Source of the DNA: Glycomyces albidus
GTDB taxonomy: Bacteria > Actinomycetota > Actinomycetes > Mycobacteriales > Micromonosporaceae
DNA length: 64,000 nucleotides
Assembly: GCF_009451885.1 (NCBI RefSeq)
Contig: NZ_WIAO01000001.1
Coordinates: 124,001 to 188,000, forward strand
Direction of reading: 5' to 3'
In this document: one piece after another, positions 59,998 through 64,000 of the stretch
Numbering within the stretch: the stretch's first letter is position 1
Layout: each line of letters begins with the position of its first letter
The notes under the pieces: model-generated
Seen by the model: the letters and a program-made list of their open reading frames with translations, nothing else
What the model was told of the DNA's origin: nothing
The model's database searches: none
Made by a program: the position numbers and the translations under genes

Positions 59998-60426
59998 ATG
60001 CGCAATGAGAGACTGGAGCGGCTCGAGGTGCTCCTCGGCTCGTGGAAGTTGACCTTGTCGGACGCCTGGTTCCTGGAGCCGGCCGGCATCGAGGTCCACG
60101 GTTCGGCCACTGTGGAGTGGCTCGGCGATGCGTTCCTGGTGATGCGCTGCGACCTCGACGGCGACTTGACGATGGTGTTCGGGCGCAGCGACGCGAACGA
60201 CGCCTATACGGCGCTGTACCACGACGACCGGGGCGTGTGCCGGGTGTTCGCGGTGACGCTGGAGGGCTCGCATCTGGAGTTCGTGCGCGAGGACCCCGAC
60301 TTCCACCAGCGGTTCGTCGCCGAGGTCGAAGAAGGCCGGATCCTCGGACGCTGGGAGGCGTCCGAGGACCAGGGCCAGACGTGGCGCAAGGACTTCGACC
60401 TGGTCTACGACCGGGTCGAGAACTGA
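59998..60426 (+). CDS. DUF1579-like small protein
   Basis: The 142-residue protein begins LERLEVLLGSWKLTLSDAWFLEP and contains ATVEWLGDAFLVMRCDLDGD and RILGRWEASEDQGQTWRKDFDLVYDRV. This fits the lipocalin-like DUF1579 group, which often includes GxW near the N-terminus. Function unknown; a ligand-binding role is likely. It ends eight bases before the convergent phosphodiesterase-like gene. Confidence 0.7.
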   Translation: MRNERLERLEVLLGSWKLTLSDAWFLEPAGIEVHGSATVEWLGDAFLVMRCDLDGDLTMVFGRSDANDAYTALYHDDRGVCRVFAVTLEGSHLEFVREDPDFHQRFVAEVEEGRILGRWEASEDQGQTWRKDFDLVYDRVEN

Positions 60427-60433
60427 CCGCGGT

Positions 60434-61768
60434 TCAGCGGCGGGTGTAGACGACGCCGATCTTGTCGACCTCGGCGCCCGCGCGGCCGTGGAAGCCGGCG
60501 ATCTGCCAGCCGTCCGGGGCGGTGTAGGTGGTGCAGTCGCCAGTGGCGGTGCCTCCGGCGAGAGTGCGGCCGGTGCTGGTGGTGAAGCGGGCGTAGAAGA
60601 TCCGTGTGTGCCCGTCGCGTTCGGCGCGGCACAGGTGCAGTGAGACGGGGTACTCGCCGGCGCCGAGCGTCAGCGTGGCGAGCGTGCCGCCGCTGCCGCC
60701 GTGGTCGAGGACGGTGCCGTCGGCGAGGGTCAGGCCGATGAGGTCGACGCGGGAGCCGGCGCGCAGCCGCAGGACGGCGGGGTCGTCCTGGGCGTCGAGG
60801 TCGTCCACGTCGGTGAAGAAGTCGCCGTGCGGGCCGCCGAACTGGTCGCTCAGGGTGAAGTCGCCGCTGGTGGTCCAGGAGAAGTCGACCGCGATCGGGT
60901 AGTGGTCGGAGAGGTTCTCGCCGTCGCCGTCGCGGAAGGCGGCGTGGTCGTTGCGGTAGTCCACGGCGTCCAGGCGGACGTGGTCGCCGGAGCGGTAGAG
61001 GACCTTGTCGACCACTTCGCAGGTCGCGTCGACGGTGGCGTCGTCGCAGACGAGCGCCGGGTCGCCGGCGTTCGGGGCGTCGCCGCCGCGGACGAGTTCG
61101 ACCCAGGCGTCGGTGAGACCGCTGCCGGCGGCGAACGCGGCGATGCCGTCGCCGCGGGTGTAGCGGGTGTTGGTGTCGCCGTAGACGATCACGGCGTTCC
61201 CTGCGGAGTGCTCGGCCATGTACGCGGCGACCTGCGCGAGGTTGGCTTCGCGGGCGGCGATGTCGGCGGGCTCGCTGCCGGCGTCGGTATGCAGGTTGTA
61301 CAGGTCGACCCAGACGCCCTCGGCGAGCCGGGCGCGCATGAACGTGAAGCCCTTGGGGGTCAGGCAGTCCCCGGACCCGGAGGCGCAGTCGTCCCAGGTG
61401 ACGCGTTCGAAGTCCTCGAACGGGTGGTCCGAGAGGGTGTTCAGTCCGGAGCCGAAGGGCACGCCGCCGCTGGTGGCGGTGCGGTGCGGATGGTCGTCGG
61501 CGGCGTACAGCGCGGCGTGGTAGTTGAAGTCCTCCTGGACGTGCACGATGTCGTAGGCGCCCAGGCGGGAGCCGATGATCGGCGTGTTCGTCTCGGGGTC
61601 GCCGTCGCCGAGGCCGAGCGGCAGGCCCGCGATGTTGTAGGACAGGACGGAGAGGTCGCCGCTTTGGACGGCGGCCTCCTGGGCCGCGGCGGGCGCGGGC
61701 GGGGCGGTGAACGGCAGCGCGGCGGCGGCGAGCGCGGTGAGCGCGGCCAGGCGGAGCGGGGTGCGCAT
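60434..61768 (-). CDS. Secreted endonuclease/exonuclease/phosphatase-fold protein with jacalin-like domain
   Basis: The 444-residue protein has a signal (LAALTALAAAALPFTAPPAPA, cleavage near AQEA), an EEP-fold catalytic domain and a lectin-like tail. LSYNIAGLP, HVQEDFNYH, DLYNLHTDAG, VIVYGDTNTRY and ENLSDHYPIAVDF supply the conserved Asn, Glu, Asp-His and Asp-His catalytic residues of sphingomyelinase/DNase-I-like enzymes. LSDQFGGPHGDFFTD and WQIAGFHGRAGAEVDKIGV are the two halves of a jacalin-like beta-prism, as in plant and bacterial lectins. It may bind a sugar surface and cleave a phosphodiester. GGAG precedes ATG 61768. Confidence 0.85.
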   Translation of the reverse strand: MRTPLRLAALTALAAAALPFTAPPAPAAAQEAAVQSGDLSVLSYNIAGLPLGLGDGDPETNTPIIGSRLGAYDIVHVQEDFNYHAALYAADDHPHRTATSGGVPFGSGLNTLSDHPFEDFERVTWDDCASGSGDCLTPKGFTFMRARLAEGVWVDLYNLHTDAGSEPADIAAREANLAQVAAYMAEHSAGNAVIVYGDTNTRYTRGDGIAAFAAGSGLTDAWVELVRGGDAPNAGDPALVCDDATVDATCEVVDKVLYRSGDHVRLDAVDYRNDHAAFRDGDGENLSDHYPIAVDFSWTTSGDFTLSDQFGGPHGDFFTDVDDLDAQDDPAVLRLRAGSRVDLIGLTLADGTVLDHGGSGGTLATLTLGAGEYPVSLHLCRAERDGHTRIFYARFTTSTGRTLAGGTATGDCTTYTAPDGWQIAGFHGRAGAEVDKIGVVYTRR

Positions 61769-62200
61769 GGGTCTCCAGTCATGGGTGCGGCCGAGGGGGC
61801 TCGGCTGATACGACAGCACGACCAGATTGCCCGAAATACACGAAATGCTCAAGACGTCGAAGATAACGCTGTCCCGACGCTTCGTGAAATGCGGACGCAC
61901 GGGCTTCGGCCGCCGTACCTCCTGCGGCCCTTCAGGAGTCGTCGCGCACACCCCGACCGCCTCGGCTTTATGCGTCGAAGACGGCTTCGGAGCCCTCGAC
62001 TTCGGGAGCCCGGACCGGGGGTCGGGCCCGGTCCGGAGCCGTGCGACCGGGACCTGAAGCAGCGCACCGGCTCCCCGCACGAGCCGTCGTCGGCGACCGG
62101 CAAACCCCAGGCGTGCGTCCCACCGGAGCGGGCCGACCGGCTCGCCGCGCAGGGCGGCGGTCTCACCGGCGGCGCAGCGGCGTGCGGCCGCCCGCTCCCG
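61769..62200. other. 432-base intergenic stretch, no gene found
   Basis: Lies between two minus-strand genes. The first 60 bases upstream of 61768 are less GC-rich (GATAACG and GAAATGCTC), which could hold the promoter of the phosphodiesterase gene. I see no coding frame with a ribosome-binding site and no strong hairpin. Confidence 0.45.
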
Positions 62201-62875
62201 TCACCGCCCTTCTGCGACCGCCTTGACGCCGGCGAGCCAGGAGTCGACGCCCGCTTGGAGGGCGGCGCTCGGGATGAGTGCGGCGATGACCGGCCCGGCG
62301 AGGGTCTCCCTGCACGACAGCCTGGTCTGGCCCTCGTCGGTGCGCTCGGTGCGGTAGACGTGGGTGAAGTTCGCTCCGGCGCTGGTGCTCACGTAGGTGA
62401 GGAGCCGTCCGGGTTCGACGGCACCGAATATCGAGGTGATCCGGTTGGGTCCGGCGCTCCATGTGAACGCGCCGCCGGGTCGGGCGGCTTCGTCGGCTTC
62501 GACGCTGTGGATGTCGGCGCGGACGGTCGGCCAGCGCTCGACGTCGGCGAGGACGGACCACACCGCCTCCGGTTCGGCGTCGATGAGGATCTCGCCCGCG
62601 GCCTGCGTAGGGGCGCGTTCGTCGACGAGGCCGTCGGCGACCGCGTCGAGGAGGGCGTCGAGTCCGGGTCCGGTGTAGAGCGCGGGGCCGAGCGGCGGAG
62701 CACCGCCGGCGAGCCAGCCGTCCGGGTCCTCCAGGACCGCGATCCCGGCCGCACCCGGGAGGGTCAGCCCGTCGGGTGCGGGTTCTTCGACGGCGCTCGG
62801 CTGCGCGCCGGGAGTGAGGGCGAGGACCGAGCGGCGGCCGTCTTCGCTCCAGCGCAGGATTCTGATGGTGCCCAT
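62201..62875 (-). CDS. SRPBCC family protein
   Basis: The 224-residue protein has a 90-residue N-terminal region of unknown type (GTIRILRWSEDGRRSVLALTP) and then a polyketide-cyclase/START-like helix-grip domain: ILIDAEPEAVWSVLADVERWPTVRADI, RITSIFGAVEPGRLLTYVS and CRETLAGPVIAALI. AAAGGAA precedes ATG 62875. Divergent from the TetR gene with an 87-base control region and probably regulated by it. Confidence 0.8.
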   Translation of the reverse strand: MGTIRILRWSEDGRRSVLALTPGAQPSAVEEPAPDGLTLPGAAGIAVLEDPDGWLAGGAPPLGPALYTGPGLDALLDAVADGLVDERAPTQAAGEILIDAEPEAVWSVLADVERWPTVRADIHSVEADEAARPGGAFTWSAGPNRITSIFGAVEPGRLLTYVSTSAGANFTHVYRTERTDEGQTRLSCRETLAGPVIAALIPSAALQAGVDSWLAGVKAVAEGR

Positions 62876-62891
62876 GGTGTTCCTTTCGTTC

Positions 62892-62918
62892 CCGTACATC
62901 GTACCGTACAACATACGG
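62892..62918. promoter_or_regulatory. CCGTA repeats between SRPBCC and TetR genes
   Basis: CCGTA occurs at 62892 and 62904 (12-bp spacing) and TACGG at 62914, forming the dyad CCGTA-CAACA-TACGG (62904-62918). This compact block is the likely TetR operator. Confidence 0.5.
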
Positions 62919-62950
62919 CAATCGGCCGGGTGTGGCAACTCGCGCGGCAT

Positions 62951-62962
62951 TAGAATCAGGTC
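62951..62962 (+). promoter_or_regulatory. Leaderless-type -10 element of the TetR gene
   Basis: TAGAAT lies six bases before the GTG start of the TetR gene, so transcription should begin at the start codon. No ribosome-binding site is present. The -35 side is weak. Confidence 0.5.
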
Positions 62963-63700
62963 GTGGATTCACGATGGCCTGACCCCGGCACTGCGCTGCC
63001 GCTGCTGTGGCGGACCGCCGAGCGTCCCAGCCGCGGCAGCGGCCTGACCGTCGGGGCGATCGTGGAGGCGGCCGTGGCGATCGCCGACGCCGACGGGATC
63101 GGCGCGGTGACCATGCGCAGCGTCGCCGAGCGGCTCGGCGTGGGCACGATGTCGCTGTACACCCATGTACCCGGCAAGCGCGAGCTGCACGCGCTCATGC
63201 TCGACCAGGTGTTCGCCGACGGCGCGGAGGCGCCCGAGGGCGGCCGGGACTGGCGGGAGCGGTGCGCGGCGATCGCGCGGCGGGACCGGGAGCGGTACCT
63301 GCGGCACCCGTGGCTGCTGGAGCTGCCGGCCGCGCGGCCGGCGTTCGGGCCGGGCGTGGCCGCGAAGTACGACCGCGATCTGGCCGCCTTGGAGGGGACC
63401 GGGTTGAGCGCCGCGGAGATGAATGCGGCCGTGATGGCGCTGACGAGTTTCGTGTACGGCGCGGCGCGGTTCCAGAGCCAGGCCCGGTCGGACGAGCGGG
63501 ACGGCCGGACCGAGCAGCGGTTCTGGCAGGCGCATGAGCCGTTCCTGCACCTGGTGCTCGATCCCGAGCGGTTCCCGACCGCCCACCGGGTGGCCGAGGC
63601 GGCCCGGCGCGAGGGGGACGCCGACCACGACTCGTCGTTCGAGTTCGGCCTCGAGCGGCTCCTGGTCGGCATCGGCGACCTCGTCGCACGCCGCCGCTAG
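62963..63700 (+). CDS. TetR/AcrR-family regulator
   Basis: The 245-residue protein has a TetR helix-turn-helix: GLTVGAIVEAAVAIADADGIGAVTM, then RSVAERLGVGTMSLYTHVPGKRELH, and a TetR_C-type effector domain. A 26-residue arm precedes it. The GTG start has an adjacent -10 element, so the mRNA is probably leaderless. It is divergent from the SRPBCC gene, its likely target. A ligand bound by the helix-grip protein could be shared with the repressor. Confidence 0.85.
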   Translation: MDSRWPDPGTALPLLWRTAERPSRGSGLTVGAIVEAAVAIADADGIGAVTMRSVAERLGVGTMSLYTHVPGKRELHALMLDQVFADGAEAPEGGRDWRERCAAIARRDRERYLRHPWLLELPAARPAFGPGVAAKYDRDLAALEGTGLSAAEMNAAVMALTSFVYGAARFQSQARSDERDGRTEQRFWQAHEPFLHLVLDPERFPTAHRVAEAARREGDADHDSSFEFGLERLLVGIGDLVARRR

Positions 63701-63878
63701 ACGGCCCGGCCCAGCCGAGTCCTTTCGACCGCCCGCGGGACCGCCCCGTTCTGCGACACCGCCCGGGGCCTGTCCGGTGAACCGGCCGGGCCGGAGGCGG
63801 CCTGGCGCGTTCACTGGACGGGCCCCGGGTGCCGGATCGCTGCGGCTTGCGGGTCCGGGTGCGGTGCTTCGGTTCCGG

Positions 63879-64000
63879 TCAGCCGGTGCGGCGGCGCCCG
63901 GCGAGGGCCAGGATCAGGCCCGAGAGCAGCGCGGTGGAGGCGGCGGCGATGAACCAGGCCGTGGAGGCCCCGGTCACCGGCAGCTTCGGCCCGCCGCCGC
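63879..64000 (-). CDS. LPXTG-anchored surface protein, C-terminal fragment
   Basis: The frame runs to the end of the window on the minus strand, so only about 40 residues are visible. They read KLPVTGAS, then the hydrophobic helix WFIAAASTALLSGLILALAG and the tail RRRTG. LPVTG plus helix plus basic tail is the sortase sorting signal; the protein is cut at Thr-Gly and joined to the cell wall. Its exported domain is outside the window, so function is unknown. Confidence 0.85.
   Translation of the reverse strand, partial: GGGPKLPVTGASTAWFIAAASTALLSGLILALAGRRRTG

Overview
The window is chromosomal DNA of a high-GC actinobacterium. Nearly all genes use G/C-ending codons. GTG and TTG starts, ATGA/GTGA stop-start overlaps and actinobacterial marker families are common: DnaE2, a mycothiol-type maleylpyruvate isomerase fold protein, DUF4383, DUF3817, a DUF5753/DUF397 pair and an ECF41 sigma factor. 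The mix fits Glycomycetaceae or a neighbouring family, but the genus is a guess. I see no rRNA, tRNA, CRISPR array, transposase or prophage.

Layout. 1-5734: tail of dnaE2, a VOC protein, two resistance- or transport-like loci (APH-fold kinase, sulfotransferase) and an MFS pump with a divergent TetR. 5805-7627: a ClC channel overlapping a small K+-channel-like gene. 7671-11667: a compact type III polyketide cluster (UbiA prenyltransferase, acyl-CoA-dehydrogenase-like flavoenzyme and type III PKS on one strand, a divergent UbiG-like methyltransferase on the other). 11714-12717: three small stress-type membrane proteins with sigma-B-like promoter sequences. 12879-14685: MerR and MFS. 14713-19363: an FtsX/LolD-type ABC exporter divergent from a NarL-type two-component system. 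19470-22574: a membrane protein and a second two-component system. 22615-28317: APH-fold kinase, katG with a Fur-like operator, a Tat-secreted M20 amidohydrolase and a DinB-fold protein.

The centre, 28423-40704, is one long minus-strand operon opened by a LacI regulator. It encodes a sugar-type ABC importer, two ADP-ribosylglycohydrolase-family enzymes, a ribokinase, a glycosidase-like/SUMF1-like fusion, a CaiB-type CoA transferase, a CitE-type lyase and probably a GNAT enzyme. Most junctions overlap by 4-14 bases, and a 29-codon mini-ORF bridges one of the few gaps. I read it as an uptake and breakdown pathway for a ribosyl-type glycoside. It is the best candidate here for an undescribed system.

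40778-48842: DUF3817, ArsR/SRPBCC, a copper operon (copZ, a secreted His/Met-rich protein, copA) with two CsoR-type boxes, an XRE regulator ending in a YALAA degron-like tail, a RibD-type reductase, and a clpP pair in which one subunit has lost the catalytic Ser and His. 48867-52978: a conserved hypothetical, MFS, two unknown small genes and an Scr1-type regulator with a DUF397 partner, in lower-GC DNA. 53085-63700: TetR/hydrolase, a secreted polysaccharide deacetylase, an ECF41 sigma factor with two matching divergent promoters, a lipoprotein, DUF1232, a secreted phosphodiesterase with a jacalin-like domain, and SRPBCC/TetR. The window ends inside an LPXTG surface protein.
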